DNA of 64,000 nucleotides from Umbelopsis ramanniana AG (Eukaryota > Mucoromycota > Umbelopsidomycetes > Umbelopsidales > Umbelopsidaceae): assembly GCF_025399195.1 (NCBI RefSeq), contig NW_026252093.1, positions 62,001 through 126,000 on the forward strand. Direction: 5' to 3'. Within the stretch, counting starts at the first letter, position 1. Each line of letters starts with the position of its first letter. Shown piece after piece: positions 33,914 to 44,158 of the stretch. The position numbers and the translations under genes were made by a program. Below the pieces are notes generated by a model. It had not been told where the DNA came from. It searched no databases and saw only the letters and a program-made list of their open reading frames with translations.

Positions 33914-35224
33914 TTATGAGTGACCTTGTGGGACACGAGGAACGTAAGGTTCCTCAAGATGCTTGATTTCGTCGTCATCGAGCTTGACAGACAGTGCTTG
34001 AATGCCATCGATAAGATGGCTTTCTTTTCCAGCACCGATGATGGGTGAGCTGACAACACTCTTGGACAATACCCAAGCGAGGGCAACCTGTGCCGGTGGT
34101 ACATTCTTCTTCTTTGCGATTTCAGCCACACGATCGGTGATTTCGGTCTCTGCGTCGGTGTAGGGTTGTGTCATTTTCTCTCTGGAAGTTTCGCGATTCT
34201 TTCCTGCCAACTTTCCTCCAGCTAATGGTGACCATGGTAGCGTAGTAATCCTAGAAATAATTTCAGTCATGTTAATATACACATATCGGCTGATGCATGT
34301 GAGACTTCAGAGATGATCCTTACTTTTCATCAACACAATAAGGGTGCATTTCACGTTCTTCTTCGCGATGACTATTAGAATATAGAGGTTAATATATTGT
34401 CTGCTCGACAACTTCTGTAAAGTATGCCTCATGTAAACTTACTGAAGGTTGTAATGATTTTGCATGGTAACAAACTTGGCCCAACCGTTCTTTTCGGCAA
34501 CGGCATTCATCTTGGCGAATTGCCATGCCCACATAGAGCTTCCACCAATGTATCGAACTTTACCCAGTCTGACGAGGTCGTTCAAAGCTCCCATAGTTTC
34601 TTCAACAGGAGTGTAGCGATCGAAACTGGATGGATCAAGTTGGCTAGGTTAGATGCCAATGACGATATGTTTCTCTGCAGGTATAGATCTTACCGGTGAA
34701 TTTGGAGCAGATCAATGTAATCCAAATCCAGTCTTTTCAGACTGGCTTCGACAGAGTCAAAGATATGCTTGCGGGACAGACCGCCGTAGTTGACATATCC
34801 ATCTGCTTCAATATCCTCTTTAGCTTTTCCGAATGCTCGGTATGATATATTTTCCGGAGTCGTGACGCTGAATACCTTGGTAGCAACGACGATTTTATTT
34901 CTTGGAAGATTGTATTTCTTGATGGCCTTTCCCAAAATGGTTTCGCTAACGCCATTTGAATAAACGTTCGCTGGTACATCAAGGTTAGTGAATATGATGG
35001 ATGACAGCGGTCAACCTGAAAGATATTTTACACCTACCGGTATCGAAAAAGTTGATGCCAGCATCGTAGGCCTTCTTAATGAGAGGAAGTGCTTCCTCTT
35101 CCTCAACAACCCAGTCAACCCAATTTTTGTCGCCATATGACATACAACCGAGGCAGATTCTCGACACTCTGCACCCGGTGTTTCCGAGGTTGACGTATTG
35201 CATTTTTGGCAGTGAAGTTGACAT
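33914..35224 (-). CDS. Aldo-keto reductase B (paralog of A)
   Basis: 343 aa from 35038-35224, 34694-34970, 34443-34625, 34324-34371 and 33914-34250. Exon lengths are almost the same as in paralog A (187/277/183/48/337 against 190/280/183/48/337), so intron positions are conserved and the pair arose by duplication. The catalytic set is intact: Asp and Tyr in [14 protein letters not shown], Lys in KIVVATKVF, His in DLLQIHRFD, and the cofactor end [17 protein letters not shown]. The most divergent segment follows the catalytic Lys (34750-34880), where AKR enzymes form substrate loops, so the two copies may accept different carbonyl substrates. It is tail to tail with A, 261 bp apart. Confidence 0.93.
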
Positions 35225-35543
35225 ATTGATTTTGGATGCAGTTGAAGAAAAGAAGACGGTGGTCCTTTTATATTTGAGAAAGTTTGCCCTGATTGGTAAT
35301 CGTGGATAAAACTTGGAGCTGACGCGTCGAAGAGATCAAGTTTTCCCGGGACCTTGGGCGCATCTATGTGACTGCCGGTATCGAATTGGTAAACGACTGG
35401 TCCCACATTCGGTTGAACAATGAACCGATGCGTGAGATTGACTTCACATTTGAAAGGTCCAGTGCAAATCTTCTGCGGCAGTTATCCTTCGTGAAGGCAC
35501 AGCTACGAGCGAGATACAAGATTTTTCAAGTCCCTCTACTTTT
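35225..35543. other. Intergenic spacer, promoter of aldo-keto reductase B
   Basis: Upstream of AKR B and downstream of the unrecognised gene, both on the minus strand. The 35368-35580 plus-strand frame overlaps it but shows no coding signal. Confidence 0.4.
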
Positions 35544-36626
35544 TCAAATCGTTAAAAATCCAGTCATAAATGTATTATAAAGTAGATGAAAGCCGTTACC
35601 TTCATCGCCTCTATCAAAAAGGACGACTTCTGCTTCGATGATCCAATCCGTCCATGAGTGAAAAATAGTATTGATCATTTGCACTTCTGGCGGAATCTCC
35701 GTAGCTACCGGAAATACGGACTGTCCTTCAACATGAGAGTGATAGATATGGTGTTGCTTGCTGTCATAGTATATTAAATGCGAGCTCCTTTTCATCGTGC
35801 TATTGAAGTATTCCTGTAGTTCAGACATGGCTGCCATTATATGCATCAATTCATCATGCCTGTTGTTCGAATAGATTTAGTTAAAACCTTTCATTCATTT
35901 AATTACTGCGGTAGGCATCATGAAAGAGATACCTTGTCATTTCCTTCCCTGCGATATCTTCCCTCGTAGAGTTGTCATCTTGTTCATCATCAATGATATC
36001 TACTAAATTATATACTGCGATCAGCGACGGTGCCCTATCTGGATACTCGCTATCTAGAGATGGGAGAATCCCATTGGCATCCTTGTTGGGTCCGCTTCTT
36101 ATATGCAAAGCTGATATTATGGCTCTCAGGTGGTGACTCGTAGGTGTATAGCTACCAAAAGCATTAATGTCCCTGTGCCTGAAATGGGTGCTAATGTTAA
36201 GTTGACAGCTTACCAAATCCGTATTCTGCTTAACCATATCCTTTTCTGAAGGTCTGACATTTGGTTTGGATGGCAAGAGCTTCCTGGATTAGCTTCGCCT
36301 AGTGTTTCAGCAAGGGACATACGATCCTTGACAAAAAGAAGACACCACGGCGTGTCATCAACGCCTTCATCAAACTCATGCGCTCGCGTTTGCAAAATTG
36401 ATATGATACTATTCCATAGCGAGCTATTCAGATTGGGGTTGTTAAGCGTCAGTAGTACTATTGTAGGTAATGCAGTTGTCAATTCATACTTTTTCTGTCC
36501 ACTGAGTTTGTACAGTAAGCTGTCACCAATCAATTGGTGATCATCGTGGTATGGATCTTCTTGGCTGTTCGCTTTCTGAACGACGGCTCGAGGAGAAAGC
36601 GCTAGATTTGCAATGTGGAAAGGCAT
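35544..36626 (-). CDS. Hypothetical protein, unrecognised family
   Basis: 324 aa from three exons: 36214-36626, 35933-36178 and 35544-35859. Two frames that overlap near 36214-36276 are joined cleanly by the GTAAGC...TTTCAG intron, and all phases fit, so the gene looks real. The N-terminal third has a hydrophobic, strand-like block (TTALPTIVLLTLNNPNLNSS), an acidic EFDEGVDDTPWCLLFVKD and a KDRMSLAETLGEA segment. The middle is helical (SHHLRAIISALHIRSGPN; SLIAVYNLVDIIDDEQDD). The C-terminus has a His/Tyr-rich patch (YYDSKQHHIYHSHVEG), then a WTDWIIEAEVVLFDR block. There is no signal peptide, membrane segment or catalytic motif I can name. It is not a recognisable transposon protein. Confidence 0.6.
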
Positions 36627-36889
36627 CCCAGAAAGCGTTCAGTGAGACTAAAGGTTGTACTAGGGATTGATTAGCTGGTTGACAGAATGAATGAGATTAT
36701 GGCCAAGCCAATCAAATAGTACAAGATAAAGCTTGTCAAAATAGGAGGTATCGCCACTGCGTTTCAAATTGGACATTCGTAAATTTGAAGGTCCCGTTTG
36801 GCTATTCCTACAGTTTTAAAGCAATACTTTTATTATATATCATTAAATAATGAATTAGGACGGCTTCCAATGCCTCGAACTTTAGCTGC

Positions 36890-38132
36890 TCAAAGTTTGC
36901 CAAGACGAGAAGCACCGTCGATACGGATGACCTCACCGTTGAGCATTCCGTTCTCTATAATGTGACTAGCCAAGAGAGCAAACTCTGGTGATTTGCCCAT
37001 ACGAAGGGGAAAGATTGCGTCTTTGATAATCTTGGCCTGGAGGACATGATTCGTATCAGATATCACATGTCACACTTCGAACGACGTTTGACATCGTGTA
37101 CTTACCTTTGCAGCTTCATTCATCACGGCAGTCATGTTAGTTTCAAAAATACCAGGGGCAATGGTCATGACACGAATACCAATGGGAGCCAAATCTCTAG
37201 CCATAGGAAGGGTCATGCTTGCAACAGCACCCTTAGATGCAGCGTAGGCAACTTGACCGGTTTGACCGTCCTGGTATGCAACAGAAGCTGTGTTGATGAT
37301 GACTCCGCGCTCACCTACATAACCTCACATGAATACGGTTTTCATACATTTCTTTCATATGGTAAATCTCTACTGTCTTACCGTCTTCAGTAAAAGGTTC
37401 CTGCTTTGCAATGGTCTGCGCTACTTGCTTAGAAACATTGAAGGTGCCAAGAGTATTGACTTTCAATGTGAAGTCCATCATGTCCATTGTCATGGTTCCA
37501 GATGATTTACCACCAGCTCTAGCAGTCTGATACATTGATATTAATAAACGAGTAGTACTCCCGATCCTCTTTCATATTTACTCACTCTAGCAGCAGTGGC
37601 AACACCGCCGCAATTGACGACACCAGCAAGTTTGCCAAACTTGGCAACCGTCTCTTCAATAGCCTTCTTCACGATGTCCTGTTTCAACATTTATGTCATT
37701 AGATCAAGTTCGAAGAAGTTGATATTAAGATTTGATGAAAAATACCTCTGATGTAACATCAATGGATCCGCTTGGTGCAAATACGTTACTTCCTAGTTCC
37801 TTGGCAACTTCGGCACTGTTTTGGATGTTAGTTTCCATGACCATGACTCAGTCAAGTAATTACATTCTGATAACTTACGCCCGTTCTTCATTAAGATCAA
37901 AGAGCTATCATCAAATACTGTTAGATCAATTGTAAATCTTTCTTTTTTCTTTTGACATCTTTTGCACTTACAGCAACGTTGGCACCGCGCTCCACAAGAA
38001 GTTTAACAGTGGCTAAACCGAGGCCACTGGCTCTAAGCAAAGACAGTCAGAATCGAGTGTTACATTGCGTTAATGGTGCAATGCGAGCTCTTACCCTCCA
38101 GTGACAATGAAAGTGTTTCCTTTTATTTGCAT
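36890..38132 (-). CDS. 3-hydroxyacyl-CoA dehydrogenase type 2 / 17beta-HSD10-like SDR
   Basis: Short-chain dehydrogenase, 262 aa, very like human HSD17B10, which oxidises short branched 3-hydroxyacyl-CoAs (isoleucine and fatty-acid breakdown) in mitochondria. Exons: 38095-38132, 37972-38032, 37879-37904 (26 nt), 37746-37815, 37586-37678, 37382-37526, 37106-37314 and 36890-37036. Cofactor motif: TGGASGLGLA, then NVAVLFDLNEE with Asp for NAD selectivity. The NCGG equivalent of NNAG is in [11 protein letters not shown]. The catalytic set is Ser in INTASVA and Tyr/Lys in YAASKGA. Then the [24 protein letters not shown] block and C-terminal [19 protein letters not shown] match the type 2 enzyme almost word for word. 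Its start is 216 bp from the divergent CSN8 start. Confidence 0.94.
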
Positions 38133-38348
38133 AGTTGTATTAAGTAGTAATGTTGGAAAGAAGTGTAAAGAGCCATAGTAATAGTCGCTGACAGAAGGTA
38201 ATTGAACTGGGCTCCAATTTTCACATGGCCCAATTTGTTCCCCAGATTTGCTCTGCTCTGGTTTGGTCCTGTGACTCGGCTTTTGCTGTTGAAGGCTCGG
38301 TGTCTTTGGGCGATTGCGTGTCTTGAAGCTTTGCGGATATCAAAAACT

Positions 38349-39289
38349 ATGGATACCATTAGGCAAAATATCGAAAACAGAGATTTCCAGAAACTAATTG
38401 ACTTATGTGAATCTCTTGAGTTTGAGGTAATGTACAGAGCTACTTGCGTATATGTTATCAAATAGTTGACTGACAACATGGACACCAGAATTCTGCATTT
38501 CCGACCCCCGACTTACCGCAATCTACAATATATGCAACACTATTAGGAGCATACCTGGTCGTCAATGATTTGTAAGAGCGCATTGGATGCATCCTGAATC
38601 AATATCTTCTGGTTAACTAGATAACCTTCGCGTAACAGGAATTCGGCAAGATTCTTGCGAAAACGTATCCTGCAACACTATAAAGTCGAAGCCGACGTTC
38701 CCGAAGAGTTAAATGCTATATGGGGAGTTGGAGCTGCTCTTTGGATTCGATCATTTGCAAAGGCTTATTCGGTGTTGGATACTTATGCTTGGAGTACGGA
38801 CCTACGACCAATAATGGCACTTCTGAGAGGTACGTGAAAGTTGATCCGCCCCGTCATCACGATATATGAATGCTTACGTGAAATTACCTGGCCGATACCA
38901 GACACTGTACAAGAACAGGCTTATCAATTGATCAGTAAATCGTTTTCGTATATTAAGGTCACATCGGCAGCTGAAATGCTCGGCATGCCACAAGACGTTG
39001 TATCAGAAGGTAATGATTACCTGTCTATTATCAGCGTATGATGATAGCTTTCATTTAACAATGTCAAACACACAGCATTAACGAAAAAGGGATGGTTACT
39101 GGATAATGAATCCCAGTTGCTCAAACCTGCCCCGATACGTGAGTGTTTGCGATGAAAGATGTTTCGGTATCAACTCAGGTCCATAGATAACTAATATTCT
39201 CTCTTACAGCCATGGCCCCGCAGGAAAAGATATCACTAGACCAGTTATCAAGATTAGAGGATATAGTAGTTTATCTCGAATCATCGTGA
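38349..39289 (+). CDS. CSN8: COP9 signalosome subunit 8
   Basis: 200 aa, the normal length. A PCI-like subunit of the COP9 signalosome that removes NEDD8 from cullin-RING ligases. Exons: 38349-38426, 38489-38571, 38639-38829, 38902-39009, 39076-39138 and 39210-39289. The acceptor of exon 4 is at 38901; an earlier-looking continuation of the same frame contains a TGA and is intronic. Landmarks against metazoan CSN8: FQKLIDLCESLEFE, YATLLGAYLVVNDLNSARFLRKRI, ELNAIWGVGAALWIRSFAKAY, WSTDLRPIMALLRDTVQEQAYQLISKSF, and the C-terminal LEDIVVYLESS. The start at 38349 fits the family; an in-frame upstream ATG at 38202 would add 49 unrelated residues. It shares a 216-bp promoter region with the dehydrogenase. 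Confidence 0.92.
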
Positions 39290-39407
39290 ATATACCAGAC
39301 TGACGGTTTTATACAAATTGTGAAAGATATTATGTTATCTAAGGAAATGGGGGTATCAAGATTTACATCTGTCAGGACGCTGATTTCTCAAATATGTGAT
39401 ATTCAGA

Positions 39408-41464
39408 TTATCGCCTTCTTTCTTGCGAAGAAGTGTTGTTGCTGTTGGTTGGTATCAAGCTTTTCCCTCTGAGAAGTATATTATTTGCTTTTGGATGAGA
39501 AGAGGGAAGGGTATCTTTTGCTGCGTGCATCTTGTACAGGGCTGAGTTTACATTAGATGACGATGGACCAGTCTCAAGTCGAGGAACAGCTGATGGTCGC
39601 ATGCGATTCCGGTAGGAAGGTCTGTGGTCTGGAGACGGTGAACATTGGGCATTGATTGCTTGAGATGGGCTTCGTAGCGAAGGAGTGGGCGAAATTGAGC
39701 GTCGTGGGCGCTGATGCGTTGAGCTTTGTTCGAGTTTCAAAAACTTCAATTCATTTGCAAGCTTCTCAACTTTCCTTTGAATTGTGTCCATTTCTTTGTT
39801 ACGTTGCATTTCACGCTCGGCTTGGGCGCTTATCTCCTTGGCGGCCAACTGAATGACTCTTTCCAAATTTTCACGTTCGTTTCTTTCGGCTTGTAGTTGA
39901 TGATAGGTAACATCGACTTTTTCGGCACTTTCACGCATCAGCCTGTCCTGTGCTTCCAAAGTTATATTTTCGTTATCCAAAAGTCTGCAAAGTTCATCCC
40001 GTTCTCTTCGATTTACTTCTCCTAGCTTTTGTAATTGCCGCTCGGATCGTACTCGGAACCGTGCTTCCTGCAAGACTCTATGCTTCAAGCCGCGAAGTTT
40101 TCGATCGACTGAGCCATTGCATTTTTGTTGAAACTTCACACTGAGCGTCATAATCAGCAACATTGCTCGGGCTGAAGTGGGCGGATTCGATTTTCGTTCG
40201 CAATAACCTCGCCATGAGGCTTGTATTTTGGTAGCGGCCGCATGTTGCAAGTCGAGTGAAGTAACTGTTTGATTGACAGGCAATAGAACTGATTCTGACT
40301 TTAGTTCAATGTCATGCGAAAGGTCCTTGACACTGCTTTCAACAATGTGAACAGTATTCCCTTTGTATTCAAGTACTAGCTTGTCTGGCATTTCGTATTG
40401 TTTGGCTGCAAGTTGTTTCGCATGAGAGTACTGCCGAGCCAGTATTTTACTATTGTGTGTCTTAGAATGTAGAAATGTTGGGCTATGCCGTGTATTATTA
40501 GCATTCACGGAACCGTTGGTAAGTTCTGGCGAAGACGTTGGGTGAGATGACTCCGTGTTAACTATTGCGTCCAAGGTGTTGATACGAGTAGCGTCAAAAG
40601 ATCGCGTAGAAGCTGGGTTTAACGCAAAGTAGATTCAGGGCAAGGTCAGTTTGTAAGAACATCGTAGTAAATACTGAGAGAAACGTTAAATCACCTTTGT
40701 AGCTTCCATTTTCAAGTGTGTCAGCCGAGATTTTAGGGCCGTGTGTCCAATTGTCAAATTCTTCAGTGCCAACACTGGCCGAATCGTCATCATCAATCAC
40801 ATTGGAATAGCCTGATGAATGCCGTGATAGTCCATCTTTGACCATTTGTGCGATAATTGGACCTGGAGTAGATGGCTGATGAATGTCGACCGGAAAGGTC
40901 TCCGTGGGCGTCGTGGTGGGATACAAGGAAAGGTTGTTTTCCCCAACGGAAATTGTGCTTGACCACGATAATTTGTATTTGACATTATCGGTATCGGTCG
41001 GTACAAAACTATCTTTTGCCGTAGTAGTGTCCCTCATATCAATTTTAGATGAGTCACTATCACCACTCCAGTCTACGATAGGAGATCCTCTGGTCAAGTG
41101 GTACCGGTGCTGTGTATTCTCTTCGTTGACAATATTGTCAACTACGTTCGAGCTAACGGGAAACTTGTAAGCGAGTTCTTCGGGGTCCAAGTTTTGTGGA
41201 ATGTAAATATCTGCTTCGTCGGTGGTTTCGTCTTCCAGATATGACTGACTTTGTTGATAATATATGCTTTCGATTTGAGGCTGCTTTGAGACTATGGTAG
41301 AAGAAGCAGGACTCTTCACCTTTTAAAATTAGCAAGGATGGTGCTAGGGGTGAAAAAATTGTCCCTAAGCCGAACTAATACTAGTCGAGACCTACCGACG
41401 ATTGCCGCATAGAATACTGCAATGCCTGAGAATCAAGCAGCAATATTTGTCCACGGGAGTCCAT
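39408..41464 (-). CDS. IQ-motif and coiled-coil protein, unknown role
   Basis: 632 aa from 41396-41464, 40695-41319 and 39408-40612. The start exon gives MDSRGQILLLDSQ and ends at a codon boundary. The N-terminal 230 residues are acidic, Ser/Thr-rich and probably disordered. Around 40200-40250 an IQ motif (AATKIQASWRGYCERK) predicts calmodulin or light-chain binding. From about 40130 to 39740 a long charged coiled coil follows (Glu/Arg/Leu/Gln-rich, with RFRVRSERQLQKLGEVNRRERDEL). The tail is Ser/Pro/Arg-rich and basic. The IQ plus coiled-coil layout is reminiscent of centrosomal or cytoskeletal proteins such as the CEP97 class, but no leucine-rich repeats are present, so no specific family is claimed. 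Confidence 0.65.
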
Positions 41465-41977
41465 ATTGTTTGTCAACAAGGGATACGAGAGAAGAAAGGT
41501 GTTCGGCTTCAAGATTTCCTATAGCTGAAGGACACATAAATGCCAGGAGGCGATAAATAAGTAGGGTAGCATTATTTCAGGAGACCGGCAGGTCGAAATC
41601 CCTTACTTTTTACACCAAGGTGAACGATGCTAAAGAAAAATGATATCTTCAATTTCCACAGTCGTAAAAACTTTTAGTTAAAGAAGTTGGAGGCTGATGA
41701 ACGAATTTGTATTTTTGGATCGTTTTCAATTTTTTTTCAGAACACATTAACACGTGGGTGAACGTTGTACAATGGAGCACAGCTTCGGGATATGAGCGAA
41801 CAATTAGCTGCGGCCGATTGTTTAAACATCGGTGTCTTTAAAAATGTCAATATTATTAAAAGCTATAATTGCTTATTGGTTCAAGGAATCACATTCAAGG
41901 TCAAAAAAAAAAAAAAAGAAGACGCCAAAGAAAACCCGGATTAGCATGTAGTGCCATGTTTAGGAATGAGTTTACGA
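41465..41977. other. Intergenic spacer, promoter of the IQ-motif gene
   Basis: Promoter side of the IQ-motif gene and 3' flank of the VHS-GAT gene. AT-rich, with an A14 tract near 41905-41918. No further feature. Confidence 0.4.
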
Positions 41978-43787
41978 CTATTCTTGTACGCTTTGCACTG
42001 TTGTGGTAGGGAAATCAGACAACTTTTGCTTCCTACAGAAGAAAGCGAATCAGAAATTTGGAAATTAAGCAAATGCTACAGGCAAACTAATACTGTACCC
42101 TTGAGATTTGACGCTTTTGGTCTGTAAAATGGGTATATGTAGTTCGTCAGGATCTGAGAAAGGATCCATGTCTTCCAAATTCTTTGCAGCTTCTTGTGAT
42201 GGTTGAGCTGAGCTGTTTGAACTGTAAAGAAGTAGGATATTGGTAAACAGGTTCTCTGTCTCTCCTTTCTTTCTCTAAAATATTTACATACCTAGATCCT
42301 TCTATGTAGCTTTCGCTACCCGTTGCTCTGGCTGACATGTCGCCATTGGTCTAAGGATATGCTGTGTTAGCAGATGAAATTGAAATGTGGTGACCAAGTA
42401 ACGGACTTACTTCAAAGTCAATAAGAGCGGCATCACCAGTGCCTCGATGTGCCACTTTCTGTGAAGCCGCTGTAGCTCTATGGTAGTTCCCATGTTCGAC
42501 CATTTCTTTGTATGTGTTAAATACGCTCTTGATCTCATTGTGACTTTCCAGCAAAGTTGCGAGAGTTGCGGGGTCACCACTATGCTGCATGTGTTGTGAA
42601 ATTGTGATCTGGGATTTTTTACACTTATCGTAGAATTCCTGTTGTGATTTTTCATTAGTCAACTCTCTCAGCGCCATGCTTAGACGATCAGTCTAATACT
42701 CTACCTGTATCAAAACATTTTTGGAAATATCCTCTTGACTAGGGTCAGTGAAGGCAAGCATCTCGGATAGCAACATCACATTGTTGTGAGAGACCTCAAT
42801 GTCAGTGGCAACCGAATGTTGAAACTACCAGCATATCAGATAATCGGCTTAGTTAACGTGATTTGAATTGATTCCGGCCATCATAAATATAAATTCTTAC
42901 AGCATTGAGTGATGCATGTACTGCAGCTTGTCGTAATTGTTCTTGAATAGTTGCTTGTTGTTGTTGTTGATGATTTTGGTATTGTCCATTTGGTGAGACT
43001 GCTTGCGGGTTTGCGTTCTGAGGACTTCTTGAACGTGGGCTACGGGTGTACGGTACACCAGGCACAACACGTCTAAACAATAGAACGACTTCACTCATCT
43101 CTTGAATGTTATAATAGTAAGATGCCCACATTTGTAAACAGGCGGTTCCTCGTTCATAAACCTGTGGATCAGTTGACTATAATGCCAAGCAATTTTAGAT
43201 GCTCGTCCAGATTTCGCGAATCTTAAGTTGCAATTACCAGGTGAAAACTTCACTTACTTTGCTTGTTAAAAGCTTCTCCAAATCTTTTAAGAATGATTTG
43301 GCAGTAATTTGAGCTATTATCGGAGAATCAGCCAAAATGCTCTACGACGTCCCAGTTTAGTGCAAGCTAAATACCTCGAAACCTTAATTCGCTGTTCTCT
43401 GTCAAGGCCTTCAGAATCTGTTGAATGAAATTATTACCAATTGCTTCCAATGTATCTGAACGATATCAACGCCATAAACGTACTGTAAAGACATGAACCT
43501 GGGTGGCAGCCACATTACTATTCAGCTTTTTCTGAAGGGCCTTTCTAGCCTCCTTTGCCCCCGTTTCACTGTTGGTAACTTGCTGACATATCGAAAAAAT
43601 GAGCCCCCAGTCTTCCGATTGTACTGTTGGTTGTGTCGCTAACTCTATGATAGAACAATAAACTACAAGATCCGGAATCAACGACCTATAGCTCCCTTCA
43701 AATACCTATGTTTTGTGTGATTTCAGTTGTCGGGGTCTTTCTCGAAAAGATGCTAAAGTCCCAAGATGGTGAAGATAAGTGGCCCAT
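41978..43787 (-). CDS. VHS-GAT domain adaptor (TOM1/Lsb5-like)
   Basis: Endosomal ubiquitin and cargo adaptor. Approximate minus-strand exons: 43706-43787, 43480-43644, 43375-43455, 43258-43313, 42901-43176, 42705-42824, 42411-42662, 42292-42350, 42098-42220 and 41978-42032. VHS domain: ELATQPTVQSEDWGLIFSICQQV...ARKALQKKL, then TLEAIGNNFIQQILKALTENSELR and QITAKSFLKDLEKLLTS. A Pro/Ser/Gln-rich linker follows. GAT helices: HSVATDIEVSHNNVMLLSEMLAFTDP and TNEKSQQEFYDKCKKSQITISQHM, ending with RGTGDAALIDFE. The tail has DPFSDPDELHIPIL, similar to the acidic clathrin/adaptor-binding tails of the family. The junction inside the VHS domain (43456-43479) is unclear: either a 24-nt intron or an in-frame TGA. 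The start at 43787 is the first in-frame ATG. Confidence 0.8.
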
Positions 43788-44158
43788 TCTGGTCTATCAT
43801 AGATGAAAGAATCTCTCCATACCTCATAGTGCCTATAATGTGGAAGCAATGGTTTAGATTTGAAAGATGACAAAGTGAAAGACCTGCTGCATAAATACCT
43901 GCCAGCTCAGCAGAACACGGCTTTTAAATTCATCAAAGCGCCACTGGCTTGTGTTGCCTGCCACCAATTTTTCTACGTAGATTCTCGGTTACCGTGACAC
44001 TAGCTTCACCAGCTTTCACCATAGTAACCGGACCATAGTAACCACACCACACACAATACATTCACCATCGATTTTCTTTTTAGAAAGCGATATCTATATA
44101 TGTATATTTATATTGGGTTACGGGTATCCTATTATCATAAGACTATATATGGGGGCAG
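43788..44158. other. Intergenic spacer, promoter of the VHS-GAT gene
   Basis: Contains GGTTACCGTGACACTAGC-like sequence near 43990 and AT-rich TATATATA near 44092-44100. No gene seen. Confidence 0.4.

Noticed and set aside
38202-38348. Upstream in-frame ATG extending CSN8 by 49 residues
   Set aside because: The extension has no counterpart in CSN8 and would occupy the short promoter shared with the divergent dehydrogenase.
38830-38901. Continuation of CSN8 coding through this segment in the same frame
   Set aside because: It contains a TGA; splicing GTACGT to CCAG at 38901 restores the conserved ALLRDTVQEQAYQLISKSF region.
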